Assembly (NCBI RefSeq): GCF_029889845.1 | Contig: NZ_JARANV010000014.1 | Span: 1 to 64,000, forward strand | Direction of reading: 5' to 3' | From: Halomonas sp. 25-S5 | GTDB taxonomy: Bacteria > Pseudomonadota > Gammaproteobacteria > Pseudomonadales > Halomonadaceae | Length of the DNA stretch: 64,000 bases | Part shown: positions 1-8,216 of the stretch, piece by piece | Layout of the letters: every line of letters starts with the position of its first letter | Position numbering within the stretch: position 1 is the stretch's first letter | Position numbers and translations under genes: made by a program | The notes under the pieces: model-generated | The model's input: only the letters and a program-made list of their open reading frames with translations | The model's database searches: none | What the model was told of the DNA's origin: nothing

Positions 1-96
1 TGGGGCTCCCCGAGCCAGAGAAGAATTTCGGCGTCGATCTATCAACCTTCTGGGAGGATTAAGGGTTTGGAAGGGCTTGAGGGCCCCTTCAACCAG

Positions 97-372
97 TTAA
101 TCCGGATACCCCTTTTTTAAAACTTCCTTTTCAATCCGCAGCTTACGAACTTCTTCGCGAAGTTTCTTGATCTCGGCATCCCGCTCATCCGCCTGGTCGT
201 CAGTCACACCATCCTCCCGATCACGTTGCTGGCGACACCAGCGATCCAGCAGGCTGCGATCGATATCCAGCCGCCTGGCAGCCTCGGAGATGGCATAGCC
301 CTCTCCTCGAACCATGTTGACCGCCTCAGCCTTGAATGCGTCGGAGTACCGACGTCGCGTCTTCTTGGTCAT
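97..372 (-). pseudogene. IS3-family OrfA remnant (helix-turn-helix plus coiled coil)
   Basis: The 91-residue product starts MTKKTRRRYSDAFKAEAV and ends in a heptad-like stretch (EIKKLREEVRKLRIEKEVLKK). This is the normal layout of an IS3-family OrfA: an N-terminal HTH that binds the IS ends and a leucine-zipper region. It breaks off as KKGYPD-stop, where family members continue and normally frameshift into OrfB. No OrfB is visible downstream to position 1, so this is an isolated or window-truncated remnant. Start at 372 was chosen because GGAGG lies just upstream. The element's 5' end abuts the stop codon of thiD. Confidence 0.75.
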
Positions 373-432
373 GAACACCTCCAATGCCTCCAGTATGAGG
401 CTTACCGGGGTGTCCGCTCCAATTAGACCAGT

Positions 433-1230
433 TCAATTCCAGATGGCATGGAAGTGATGGACAGGACCATGGCCATCACCGACCTCCAACGAGTCGGCGG
501 CAGCCAAAGCGGCCGTCAAGTAGTCTTTGGTCTCGCGCACGGCAGTCGGAACGTCCATGAGCGGCAGCAATGCGGTAATGGCGGCTGATAGCGTGCAGCC
601 AGTGCCATGCGTATTACGCGTCACTATGCGAGGAGCTTCCAGTACACACGTCCTGCCTTTGCCATGCAGCAGGTCGATGCTATTTTGTCCATCCAAGTGG
701 CCGCCCTTGAGTAACACCCAGTCTGCTCCCAATGCCTGAAGTGGTTCAAGCGCCAATCGCATTTCTTGCGTGGACTTGGGCTCGGACTGTTGCAGCAAAT
801 CACCGGCTTCCGGCAAATTGGGGGTGATCAGTGTGCAAAGCGGTATCAGCGTGTCACGAAGGACAGTCACCGCGTCGGGCGCCAACAGACGATCCCCGCT
901 CTTTGCAACCATCACGGGATCGAGGACGATCGGGCATTGCGCACGCCCGCTCAAACGATCTGCGATGGCCACGGCTATCCCCGCGTTGGCCACCATGCCG
1001 ATCTTGACTGCATCTACCCGAACATCATCGAACACCGCGTCGATCTGGTCGGCGATGAAATTGGGCTCCAGTGCTACGAAACTACGCACGCCTTGGGTGT
1101 TCTGCGCCACCGCGGCCGTGATGGCGCTCATGCCATAGGCACCTAATGCGGAAAATGTCTTCAGGTCTGCCTGGATGCCGGCGCCCCCTGTGGGATCGGT
1201 GCCAGCAATGCTCAGCACGTTAGCGATCAT
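433..1230 (-). CDS. thiD: Hydroxymethylpyrimidine/phosphomethylpyrimidine kinase ThiD
   Basis: The 265-residue length matches the family. ThiD phosphorylates HMP and then HMP-P to HMP-PP, the pyrimidine half of thiamine, in the cytosol. Visible marks are the N-terminal GTDPTGGAGIQADLKTF substrate/nucleotide motif and the C-terminal RNTHGTGCTLSAAI anion-hole/ATP motif of the ribokinase fold. It overlaps the upstream NUDIX gene by 4 bases, so the two are probably translated together. No other thi gene and no riboswitch sit here; thiM and thiE lie about 26 kb away. An IS3 remnant begins within a few bases of its stop codon, but the C-terminus looks complete. Confidence 0.93.
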   Translation of the reverse strand: MIANVLSIAGTDPTGGAGIQADLKTFSALGAYGMSAITAAVAQNTQGVRSFVALEPNFIADQIDAVFDDVRVDAVKIGMVANAGIAVAIADRLSGRAQCPIVLDPVMVAKSGDRLLAPDAVTVLRDTLIPLCTLITPNLPEAGDLLQQSEPKSTQEMRLALEPLQALGADWVLLKGGHLDGQNSIDLLHGKGRTCVLEAPRIVTRNTHGTGCTLSAAITALLPLMDVPTAVRETKDYLTAALAAADSLEVGDGHGPVHHFHAIWN

Positions 1231-1802
1231 GAGTCGACTCCCGTGCGAAGCGATAGCGCGAGCCGGAAGGCGCGGCGAGCCACTGCGGCGATGTCGAAGC
1301 TCTGCGCCAATTCGGTCGAATCGAGATCCGCATCGGCGAACCAGCGCGCGTCCAGCGCGTCATCGCCGCCACGCGGCTCGCCGACGTGCCAGTCGAACAG
1401 CGTGGCAATGAGGATATAGTGCTGGTGCAGCACGTCGCCTTCGTCTGCCCGCTGGTCGAACACATTGACTGCATCGAACACCTGTACAGGTTTGCCCTGA
1501 ACGCCGGTTTCTTCGAGCAGTTCGCGTTGCGCTGCGTCGGCGGCAGACTCTCCGAAACGGATCTTCCCGCCCGGAAACGCCCATCGCCCCGCGTCCGGCG
1601 GATTCGAGCGACGTATCAACAGAATGCGGTTCTCGCGGACCACGGCCGCAAGTGTCGCCACCACTGGCCGAGCCACGGCATGAGGATCGTTGGTCGAGGA
1701 AGACACGACGGCGGTTCCTTCATCAAAGGAGAGCCATCCAGCAGCAAGCGGCGAGCAGAAGAATATCCGTCCCTTCGCCGGTATGACCCGGATCAGGATC
1801 AA
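1227..1802 (-). CDS. NUDIX hydrolase
   Basis: The NUDIX box reads GGKIRFGESAADAAQRELLE followed by ETGV, fitting G-x5-E-x7-REUxEExGU, so metal-dependent cleavage of a nucleoside-diphosphate-X bond is expected. The WAFPGG lead-in is typical of ADP-ribose or MutT-like members, but the substrate cannot be read from the sequence. The first 30 or so residues are not typical of the domain, and a downstream GTG near 1709 (VVSSSTNDPHAV) may be the true start. It overlaps thiD by 4 bases. Pairing with thiD suggests a house-cleaning or pyrimidine-phosphate role, which is inference. Confidence 0.85.
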   Translation of the reverse strand: MILIRVIPAKGRIFFCSPLAAGWLSFDEGTAVVSSSTNDPHAVARPVVATLAAVVRENRILLIRRSNPPDAGRWAFPGGKIRFGESAADAAQRELLEETGVQGKPVQVFDAVNVFDQRADEGDVLHQHYILIATLFDWHVGEPRGGDDALDARWFADADLDSTELAQSFDIAAVARRAFRLALSLRTGVDS

Positions 1803-1977
1803 AGGGTAGCTGCGTTGTAAAACGCCTGGCAGTATCTCAGCCCGCTAGCCGGGGCCCCTTCGGTTCATTTGGTCGTTCCAGAGGAACGAGTCTTGTTAGT
1901 TTAGTGCATGCCAGCCAGCGCGCCCACTGCTAGGTGCCGAGGATCCGAGATAAGCGCTGTATTGGCGGTGGAGTCTG
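1803..1977. other. Intergenic stretch with a small perfect inverted repeat
   Basis: No gene is seen. TCGTTCC at 1873-1879 and GGAACGA at 1883-1889 form a 7-bp perfect inverted repeat around AGA. It could be a terminator stem or an operator for the NUDIX-thiD pair; nothing decides between these. Confidence 0.3.
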
Positions 1978-2550
1978 TCAAAGTTTGCTGCTTAATTAGT
2001 CACTTTTCTTACGGCATGCAAAAGGTCCATCGGGCTCATAATGTGACAGGAATTCCGGCGGCATGCCCTCCTTGGCAAACTCCGCGCGCAGAAGCTCCAG
2101 GGATCCGGGGTCTCGCTTCCCATAGGCCGCCAGCGCGAACAGTGACCGGGCTGTCTCGGGATTGTACCGCGCTTCTGTGAAGGCTTCGTTGATCGCCCTG
2201 ACCACCTCCTTCCAGTTGTGAATAGGCTTCTGCTGTCGCTCCTTCACCGGCAGGCCGCTGTTGAAGCCGGCCTGCGATTCCGGCCAGAACAGCATCGCCT
2301 GCTCTCCGCGCGGGATTACGAGCTGCGATTCGACCATGGTGATGGCGGTGGCTGCCGCCTCCAGCATTTGCAGCTGCACCGCCGGTCCAGCGTAGGGACG
2401 CCATCGGTCTTGTCCAGCGCGTGGCGGCTGGCCACAGTGCTCCCAAACATAGCGAATGCTGCCGGTGAAGTGACCCCCTCCCGCAGTACGAGAGTGGGGT
2501 GTTCAGCTCATCCAGCACGGTGCGCAGCAACCGGAATCAGAGGCCGGCAT
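1978..2550 (-). pseudogene. TniQ-like transposition protein, truncated copy A
   Basis: This copy aligns base for base, with scattered substitutions, to the 3' half of the longer tniQ-like copy at 4246-5414. Shared stretches include VLDELNTPLSYCG, LPVKERQQ, EAFTEARYNPETA, LFALAAYGKRDP and PEFLSHYEPD. The homology stops abruptly near 2550, so the zinc-finger N-terminal half is absent. The reading frame is also broken just after SYCGR. TniQ proteins assist target-site choice in Tn402/Tn5053 and Tn7-like transposons. This copy cannot be functional. Together with copy B it forms a direct repeat flanking two exporter genes. Confidence 0.6.
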
Positions 2551-2735
2551 GAACAAGGGCATAGAGATGCGTCGTCCCAGCCTCACCTTCGCCGAGGCAG
2601 AACGAAACGATAAGGCTTCAAAGATCCGCACTGCTGGGCAGGCAGTGATCGTCGGTAGTGGCGTTATACACACTTGATTAACATAGCTTTATTGAGGCCA
2701 AGAACTGCTCATGCTTTGGTTCATAATCAACCACA
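2551..2735. other. Spacer without recognisable gene
   Basis: The similarity to copy B ends at about 2550. The remaining bases to the RhtB stop codon become A+T-rich and hold no gene, repeat or promoter I can support. Confidence 0.4.
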
Positions 2736-3353
2736 TTAGCGAGTTGCTTGTGCTAGGGTATTTCCCCCTAACACCATGAGCACTCCCCCGCTGATGCGCT
2801 GGATAAGCCGAGAAGAATTGCCTTTTCTCTGAAGCCAACGCCTCAATGGACTAGCCAACATCACTACAACAACGTCAGCAATAGAAAACAGAAGATTAGT
2901 CGCAATACCCAACCATAGCAACTGCCAGGCAACAGGCACAGCACTTTCTGGCTGAACAAATTGAGGTAAAAATGCAACGAAGAAGAGTGCCGTTTTAGGA
3001 TTGAGAACTTCTACCAAAACACTATCCCTCAGCACCCGCTTTGTGTTGACTCCCGGAACGCTTTCCCCTTGCAAAGGAACGCCTTTTCGCCATAGCCGCA
3101 ACCCCACCCATAGCAAATAAACACCACCAGCGACTTTCATTGTTATATATGCGGCCGGTATTGCAGCGAATAGCAGAGCCAAGCCCAGCGCTGCCATGAC
3201 CACATGTACGTAACATCCCAAATGAACGCCTGCGGCCGCTAACCAACCAGCTTTTTTACCCCGCCCGATTGTTTGAGCAGCGGTATACAGCATTGCCGGA
3301 CCAGGCAGAAATGCAAAACCCATCGTGGCAATAAAAAAAGCAACCCACTGCAT
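2736..3353 (-). CDS. LysE/RhtB-family amino-acid exporter
   Basis: The 205-residue, six-helix inner-membrane protein shows the family's N-terminal signature AFLPGPAMLYTAAQTIGRGKKAG and the central LNPKTALFFVAFLPQFV. Family members export homoserine, threonine or other amino acids by proton exchange. The substrate is not readable here. Its bases are clearly richer in A+T than the backbone after 20 kb, which suggests transfer. It lies upstream of a broken tniQ and downstream of a second exporter of the same family on the same strand. The 139-bp gap between the two is A+T-rich and probably holds a separate promoter. Confidence 0.88.
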   Translation of the reverse strand: MQWVAFFIATMGFAFLPGPAMLYTAAQTIGRGKKAGWLAAAGVHLGCYVHVVMAALGLALLFAAIPAAYITMKVAGGVYLLWVGLRLWRKGVPLQGESVPGVNTKRVLRDSVLVEVLNPKTALFFVAFLPQFVQPESAVPVAWQLLWLGIATNLLFSIADVVVVMLASPLRRWLQRKGNSSRLIQRISGGVLMVLGGNTLAQATR

Positions 3354-3492
3354 GACATCCCCACTTATTAGAAAAAATGATTCAAGGTAATTTCGGCATA
3401 AATACTACCACGATTCCATTCTTCGCACACCTTGCGACTCTCCATGATATTGATTGTATAGCGACTTTCAGAATCTGCAATTTTTAACGAAA

Positions 3493-4113
3493 TCAAGAGC
3501 GTTTGAAACTGGCTAGGGCCACGGCGGCTGTCACAAACAGACCTCCGAATACCCGGTTCATCTGCCGCTGACGCCAGGGGGTAGTCAGGAACCGAAACAG
3601 CTGACTGGCCAGCAGGGCATAGCCAATCATGACCAGAATGTCCACCAGAATGAGGGTTGCGCCCATGGTGGCAAGTTGTGGGCCATGAGGTATCCCTGCC
3701 ACAAGAAACTGGGGAAACAGAGCGATCAGAAAAATAGTCGCTTTCGGGTTAGTCAGGTTCACCAGAGCTCCGTTCCAGAACTGCTGTTTCTTACTGATGC
3801 CTGTCGGGGTCTCTCCCGTTGCTTCAACTGGTGACTCTCGCCATTTCTGAATGCCCAACCAAACCAGATAGGCCACTCCCATCCACTTGATCACTGACAG
3901 TGCGATATTTGAAGAGGCCACAATAGCCCCCAGCCCAGCACCGACCAGCACGATTTGCACACCGTAACCAAACTGTTGCCCAAGAATAGTTGGCATAGAT
4001 TTACGTACACCGTGGCGCAACCCGCTACTCATGGAGTTTACCGCGCCGGCGCCGGGAGACATACTGATAAGGACTGCCGCTACCAGAAAGGTTATCCATA
4101 TTGAAAATGTCAT
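3493..4113 (-). CDS. LysE/RhtB-family amino-acid exporter
   Basis: The 206-residue membrane protein carries the RhtB marks MSPGAGAVNSMSSGLRHG near the N-terminus and NLTNPKATIFLIALFPQF in the middle, and has about six hydrophobic helices. It is only distantly similar to the neighbouring exporter, so the pair is not a recent duplication. GAGGTGTAATCT precedes the ATG and supports this start. Export of small amino acids or homoserine-lactone-type compounds is the usual role; the actual substrate is unknown. Both exporters lie between two tniQ fragments, which suggests they travelled as cargo. Confidence 0.88.
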   Translation of the reverse strand: MTFSIWITFLVAAVLISMSPGAGAVNSMSSGLRHGVRKSMPTILGQQFGYGVQIVLVGAGLGAIVASSNIALSVIKWMGVAYLVWLGIQKWRESPVEATGETPTGISKKQQFWNGALVNLTNPKATIFLIALFPQFLVAGIPHGPQLATMGATLILVDILVMIGYALLASQLFRFLTTPWRQRQMNRVFGGLFVTAAVALASFKRS

Positions 4114-4245
4114 AGATTACACCTCTGAAAAACAGTTCGATCGACACCTTGCAGGTAAAAGCAGGATATTATTGTACTATTTTTCAGTTGGATTGCCAGT
4201 CTGATATTATAGTCATTGACCGACTTCGCCAGGTGACGACGGCCG

Positions 4246-5414
4246 TCAAAATTTGCTGCTTAATGAATCACTTATCTTACGGCATGCAAAGGGTACATCG
4301 GGCTCATAATGTGACAGAAATTCTTGCGGCATGCCTTCCTGGGCAAACTCGGCACGCAGACGCTCGAGGGAGTCGGGGTCTCGCTTCCCATAGGCCGCCA
4401 GCGCGAACAGTGGCCGGGCTGTCTCGGGATTGTACCGCGCTTCGGTGAAGGCTTCGTTGACCACCCTGACCATCCTCTTCCAGTCGTGAATGGGCTCCTG
4501 CTGCCGTTCCTTCACGGGCAGGCCGCTGGTGGCGCCAGTCTGCAGCGCTGGCAAGAATAACGCCGCCTGCTCCCCGCGCGGGATCACAGTCTGCGGTACG
4601 AGCAGGTCAAAGGCGGTGGCTGCCGCCTCCAGCATCTACAGCTGCACGGCCAGGTCAAGAGTCTCGAAGGGATGCCATCGGATTTTTCCGGCGCGCAGTG
4701 GATGGCCACAGCGTTCCCAGACATAGCGGATGCTGCCAGCATCACTCCCGCAGTATGAGAGTGGGGTGTTCAGCTCATCCAGCACGCTGCGCAGCAACCG
4801 GAACCAGAGGCCAGCATGAAGGCGCCGGCGCGGCAGCTCCACGTAGCCCATCGTCAGCGCCTGCCAGCTGCGCTGGTCCATCGCCGTAATCGCTTGGCTG
4901 GCTTCGCGAGGTGCAGGGTCGGCGTTCTCCCAGCCAAGATAATGCCCCGGAACGCCCCAATAGGAATCCAGCCAACAACCATGCTGCGGACAGCTCAGCA
5001 TCAGGGGCATCTTCCAGGCGAGCAAGATGGCTTGTTCCGCCGAACCGTCCAGGCAGAGTGGGCAGGCCCGGCGGATCAGTTGGCTGGGGAGCCAGGCTCG
5101 CCAGCGGTTGATCGCTCTTGTCTTGCGGGTGCGCCTCGGCAGCAGTACCGAGAACTGGAACGCATAGGTGTCCAGCGCTGCCGGAACCTGGTCGTCCAGG
5201 CTGTCCAGCAGCCACGGCACCCAACCGACCACGCTCAGGCAACGCAGCCGGTCCAGCTCGATGCCGCTGCGCTGGGACAGCAGCGACAGCAGCGACAGCG
5301 GCGGTGCGATGTCCAGGTCATCGACCTGGCCGTGCCCGAGGTCATTCTCCAGAAGGTCGCGCGCGTCCATCTGGTAGCACGCCGCGACACGGAGGAGCCA
5401 TGATGATAGGGCCT
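4246..5414 (-). pseudogene. TniQ-like transposition protein, copy B, cut by IS30 and by a nonsense codon
   Basis: Reading leftward from 5414, the frame gives LSSWLLRVAACYQMDARDLL, the conserved start region of TniQ. The zinc-binding pattern ACPLCLDGS...LSCPQHGCWL follows. The gene is damaged twice. Its 5' end is removed at about 5415 by an IS30-type element. A TAG at 4636-4638 splits the protein where copy A has CAA (Gln). After the stop the frame stays open to 4246 (EFLSHYEPDVPFACRK). TniQ assists target selection by TniA/TniB; neither of those genes is present in the window. Family assignment rests on the LSSWLLR and CPxC/CxxH motifs. Confidence 0.65.
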
Positions 5415-5429
5415 CTTAATGGCCTGAAT

Positions 5430-6422
5430 TCAAGCAATAAGTGCAGCACCTGCGGTATTCAGGGCTCCTGAGTATTCCCCCAGAAACACCAGTGCCGGTG
5501 TCCGATAGCCGAGCCGTTTCCGAGGGCGGTCATTCAGCTTCCTGACCACCCTGCGCAACTCCGTATCGGTGACCTGGCGGAAGTCTGTTCCCTTGGGAAA
5601 GTACTGCCGTATCAGGCCATTCGTGTTCTCGTTGGTCCCACGCTGCCCGGAGCAGTACGGATCACAGAAGTACGTTGCCGCCGTCACCGCCTTGGACACG
5701 GCTTCGTGGTCGGCGAATTCCGAGCCATTGTCCAGCGTGATGGTCCGGACAGCGCCCCGGCGAGGCTTCAACAGACGGATCATGGCCGCTCTCGTCAGCT
5801 CCGCGGAGATCTTGGGCAGTCGTGCCGCCAGCAGATAGCCACTACGACGCTCGACCAGCGTGACCAGGCCCGACTGCTTGTGCCCCTGGATTACGGTGTC
5901 GCCCTCCCAGTGGCCGATGAAGCGCCGGTCATCAGCCTCAGCCGGGCGGTGCTCGATGCCTACCCGGTTAGGGATCTTGCCCAGCCCAGCGCTCTTGGCC
6001 TGAGCGCGGTGCTTGCTGAGGCGTTTGGGCTGGCGGAGATGCCGCCAGAGATCGCCACCCTGTGCCTTGTCATCCCAGATCAAGGAGTAGATCCACTGAT
6101 GACTGACGCCTACGCCTGCCAGGGGCGCGATGAAGCCACTGATTTGCTGTGGGCTCCACTCCTCACGCAGCCGGCCGACAACAGCAGCAATCAGGCTTGG
6201 CAGGCGCTTGGTTCGTTTCCAGGCGGTACGACGCCGGCGATCACTGAGGGTCTGGGCCTGCTCGGGATCGTAGCCACCGGAGATGGCGTTGCGCCGCAGT
6301 TCACGGCTGATCGTGCTGCTGTGGAGACCCAGCTCCCTGCCGATCTGCCGCTGGCTCATGCCCACGTCATAGCGGGCGTGTATCTGGTATCGTTGGATCT
6401 GGGTCAGCTGTCGGTATCCCAT
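5430..6422 (-). CDS. IS30-family transposase
   Basis: The protein has about 330 residues. An N-terminal HTH pair reads LTQIQRYQIHARYDVGMSQ and IGRELGLHSSTISRELRRN. The DDE catalytic core follows: D in FIGHWEGDTVIQG, D in RTITLDNGSEFADH, and E in GQRGTNENTNGLIRQYFPKG. The reading frame is intact. Start at 6422 (MGYRQLTQ) fits family N-termini; a longer frame begins further upstream. The native promoter was displaced by the IS1111-type insertion 25 bp upstream of the start, so expression now depends on that element. Confidence 0.93.
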   Translation of the reverse strand: MGYRQLTQIQRYQIHARYDVGMSQRQIGRELGLHSSTISRELRRNAISGGYDPEQAQTLSDRRRRTAWKRTKRLPSLIAAVVGRLREEWSPQQISGFIAPLAGVGVSHQWIYSLIWDDKAQGGDLWRHLRQPKRLSKHRAQAKSAGLGKIPNRVGIEHRPAEADDRRFIGHWEGDTVIQGHKQSGLVTLVERRSGYLLAARLPKISAELTRAAMIRLLKPRRGAVRTITLDNGSEFADHEAVSKAVTAATYFCDPYCSGQRGTNENTNGLIRQYFPKGTDFRQVTDTELRRVVRKLNDRPRKRLGYRTPALVFLGEYSGALNTAGAALIA

Positions 6423-6459
6423 GCTCTGCTTCACTTTGGTCGTATATGGAGTCCTCCCC

Positions 6460-6730
6460 GTTTGCAAGCATCTGGCACGGTGGCTGAAAGGTACGACTGC
6501 ACACGTATATCCGGTCTTTCTAGTGATGCCAGGGGCATCGGACCCTAATGGGCTATCCGCACGTCAGGTCCCAGTTGGTGAGGCGAGCTACAAGCTCTTC
6601 GACCAAAACGGGGTTTCCTGGCGTCGGTTCGACCTGTTTGCCATCTTCCAGCATGCTCAGCAATCGTGGTGGCGGGTGGTGACCTCAGTGAAGTGAAACG
6701 GTGTCAACGGCTCGGTACAGCAGTTCGGGA
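6460..6730 (-). ncRNA. Candidate bridge/seekRNA region of the IS1111-type element
   Basis: IS110-family recombinases use a guide RNA encoded in the element's non-coding end; in the IS1111 subgroup it lies downstream of the transposase. This interval is exactly that position: between the transposase stop (6731) and the left subterminal repeat. I see no protein-coding signal in it. I have not folded it, so the RNA boundaries and loops are unknown; the call rests on position and element type. Confidence 0.4.
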
Positions 6731-7768
6731 CTACGCGGCCTGAGCCGCCATGTCAGGATCGTAGGACGTATCATGGTGCGTGATGGCCCAGGCCATTCGA
6801 GCCGTCTTGTTGGCCAACGCCACAATTGCCACGTTGACGTGCTTTCGCTCCGTCAGATGTCGGAGCCAGTTGCTCAGGTTGTCATCCTTTGTTCCCGTGT
6901 AGCGCACCACCGCTCGGGCACCATGGACCAGTAACGTGCGCAGATAACTATCACCGCGCTTGCTGATTCCCAACAAGCGCTCGCGCCCGCCGGTGCTGTG
7001 TTGGCGCGGCGTCAGGCCCAGCGAGGCGGCAAAATCTCGCCCGCATTTGAAGGCCTTGGCATCTCCCAGGGCCCCGGCTAGAGCACTGGCAGTGATCGTG
7101 CCAACGCCCCTCAGGGTCATCAGGCGCTTGGCTACTGGGTCGGTAAGGGCATGCTGTTCGATGCGCTCGGTCATCGCGGCGATGCGCTCGTTGAGGTAAC
7201 GCAGGTCGTCTGCGAGGCCTGCCAGCAGGATCCGGAAATCGTCCGTCAGCCCGTTCTCCGCATCCTCCAGCCAGCACGGCAAGGTGGCACGTAACTGCCC
7301 CATACCGGTAGGGGCTACCAGGCCGTACTCACTGACCAGGCCGCGAATCTGGTTGGCCTTGGCGGTGCGTTGCTGGACCAGTTCACTGCGGATGCGATGC
7401 GCCGCCTGCACGTCCTGCTGAGCGACTGTCTTGATGGTGACGAAGCGCATGTGAGGACGCGCCATGGCCTCACAGATTGCCTCGGCATCCGCCCGGTCAT
7501 TCTTGTTGCTCTTGACGTAGGGTTTCACGAACTGGGCAGCGATCAGCTTGACGCGATAGCCACGTGCTTGAAGCGCGCGTGCCCAGTGATGGGATGAAGA
7601 GCAGGCTTCCATGCCTATCTCGGCACCTGCGGGAACGCGTTTGACGATGGCATCCAGCCACTTGTCGCGCTTGTACTTGCCACACCATGCGACCTGGTCG
7701 TGACGGTCCACGCCATGGACATGGAAGACGGATTTGGCAATATCGACACCAACACGTGAAATGCTCAT
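6731..7768 (-). CDS. IS110-family transposase (DEDD recombinase)
   Basis: The 345-residue protein starts MSISRVGVDIAKSVFHVHGV, giving the first acidic residue of the RuvC-like DEDD domain. IGMEACSSSHHWARAL (second acidic residue) and KNDRADAEAICEA (third and fourth) follow. The C-terminal transposase_20 half has LRGVGTITASALAGALGD and SLGLTPRQHSTGGRERLLGI, with the catalytic serine region STGG. The gene is intact. A purine-rich GGAG site lies upstream of the ATG. The enzyme acts without DDE chemistry and probably with the RNA encoded just downstream. Confidence 0.93.
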   Translation of the reverse strand: MSISRVGVDIAKSVFHVHGVDRHDQVAWCGKYKRDKWLDAIVKRVPAGAEIGMEACSSSHHWARALQARGYRVKLIAAQFVKPYVKSNKNDRADAEAICEAMARPHMRFVTIKTVAQQDVQAAHRIRSELVQQRTAKANQIRGLVSEYGLVAPTGMGQLRATLPCWLEDAENGLTDDFRILLAGLADDLRYLNERIAAMTERIEQHALTDPVAKRLMTLRGVGTITASALAGALGDAKAFKCGRDFAASLGLTPRQHSTGGRERLLGISKRGDSYLRTLLVHGARAVVRYTGTKDDNLSNWLRHLTERKHVNVAIVALANKTARMAWAITHHDTSYDPDMAAQAA

Positions 7769-8044
7769 GGGATGCTCTCCTCTGCCAGGGGCCTCACCCT
7801 CTCAGTTTGGCGCACTGGCGCCGGGAGGGTGGGGAGGACTCCATCCCATTGGTAAAGCAGGGAGGGTACCGGCGCTGGCCCTCCTGCCTCTACCGTGTGG
7901 CCCAAAGTGCTGCGGTTATTCTATGAATCCAGGCATTTAAGGTTCTTGAGGCGGTGCCCCTATATAGAGATAACTCCATTATCTCACCCCATACTAGAAA
8001 CGATAAAGTTCCGTTGAATTCCTACAAGGGCGGCTGAATTCTTA

Positions 8045-8100
8045 ATGTCATCACCAGTTCATTGCATTGTCCATGCATGGTCATAATGGGAAGCTAAATT
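8045..8100 (+). promoter_or_regulatory. Double Pho box and -10 of the phn operon
   Basis: Four heptamers, ATGTCAT (8045), AGTTCAT (8056), TTGTCCA (8067) and TGGTCAT (8078), are each separated by exactly 4 bases. This gives the 11-bp phasing of PhoB half-sites (consensus CTGTCAT). They end at 8084. A TAAATT -10 follows at 8095-8100, 10 bases on, the usual distance in PhoB-activated promoters that lack a -35. This predicts induction of phnCDE under phosphate starvation. Confidence 0.75.
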
Positions 8101-8216
8101 ATTGGCCGAGCGCGGTTCGCTATTAGCTGTCCCCGGAGGCTATGGGATGCCAATTCCATAACGCCAAGAAATACGTCGAGCCAGCCGAAAACACACCGAA
8201 TCAAGAGACGAAGCGC

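Larger units (their letters stand above)
6447..7843. mobile_element. IS1111-type (IS110 family) insertion sequence
   Basis: A perfect 13-bp inverted pair brackets the IS110-type transposase: TGGAGTCCTCCCC at 6447-6459 and its complement at 7831-7843. IS1111-subgroup elements are known to have such subterminal inverted repeats and to be about 1.4 kb long; the distance here is 1397 bp. The exact ends lie a few bases outside the repeats. The element is inserted in the 5' leader of the IS30 element. About 270 bp between the transposase stop and the left repeat is non-coding. Confidence 0.65.
5415..7941. mobile_element. IS30-family insertion sequence, interrupted by an IS1111-type element
   Basis: Imperfect terminal inverted repeats of about 36 bp are visible. 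The left end starts CTTAATGGCCTGAATTCA at 5415; the complement of the right end starts CTTAAATGCCTGGATTCA at 7941; both run into (A)ATAA-N2-GCAGCAC. Subtracting the inner IS1111-type element leaves about 1.13 kb, the usual IS30 size. The left end sits in the tniQ reading frame. The right part (7844-7941) contains what was the element's 5' leader, now 1.4 kb from its transposase start codon. Confidence 0.7.

Noticed and set aside
2736..4113. The two exporters plus flanking tniQ copies as a working composite transposon
   Set aside because: Both tniQ copies are broken, no tniA/tniB or terminal repeats were found, so only a relic is supported.
7942..8000. Continuation of tniQ's missing start to the right of the IS30 element (GAPPQE-like codons)
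   Set aside because: The frame is short, has a stop just upstream and no ATG; too weak to call.
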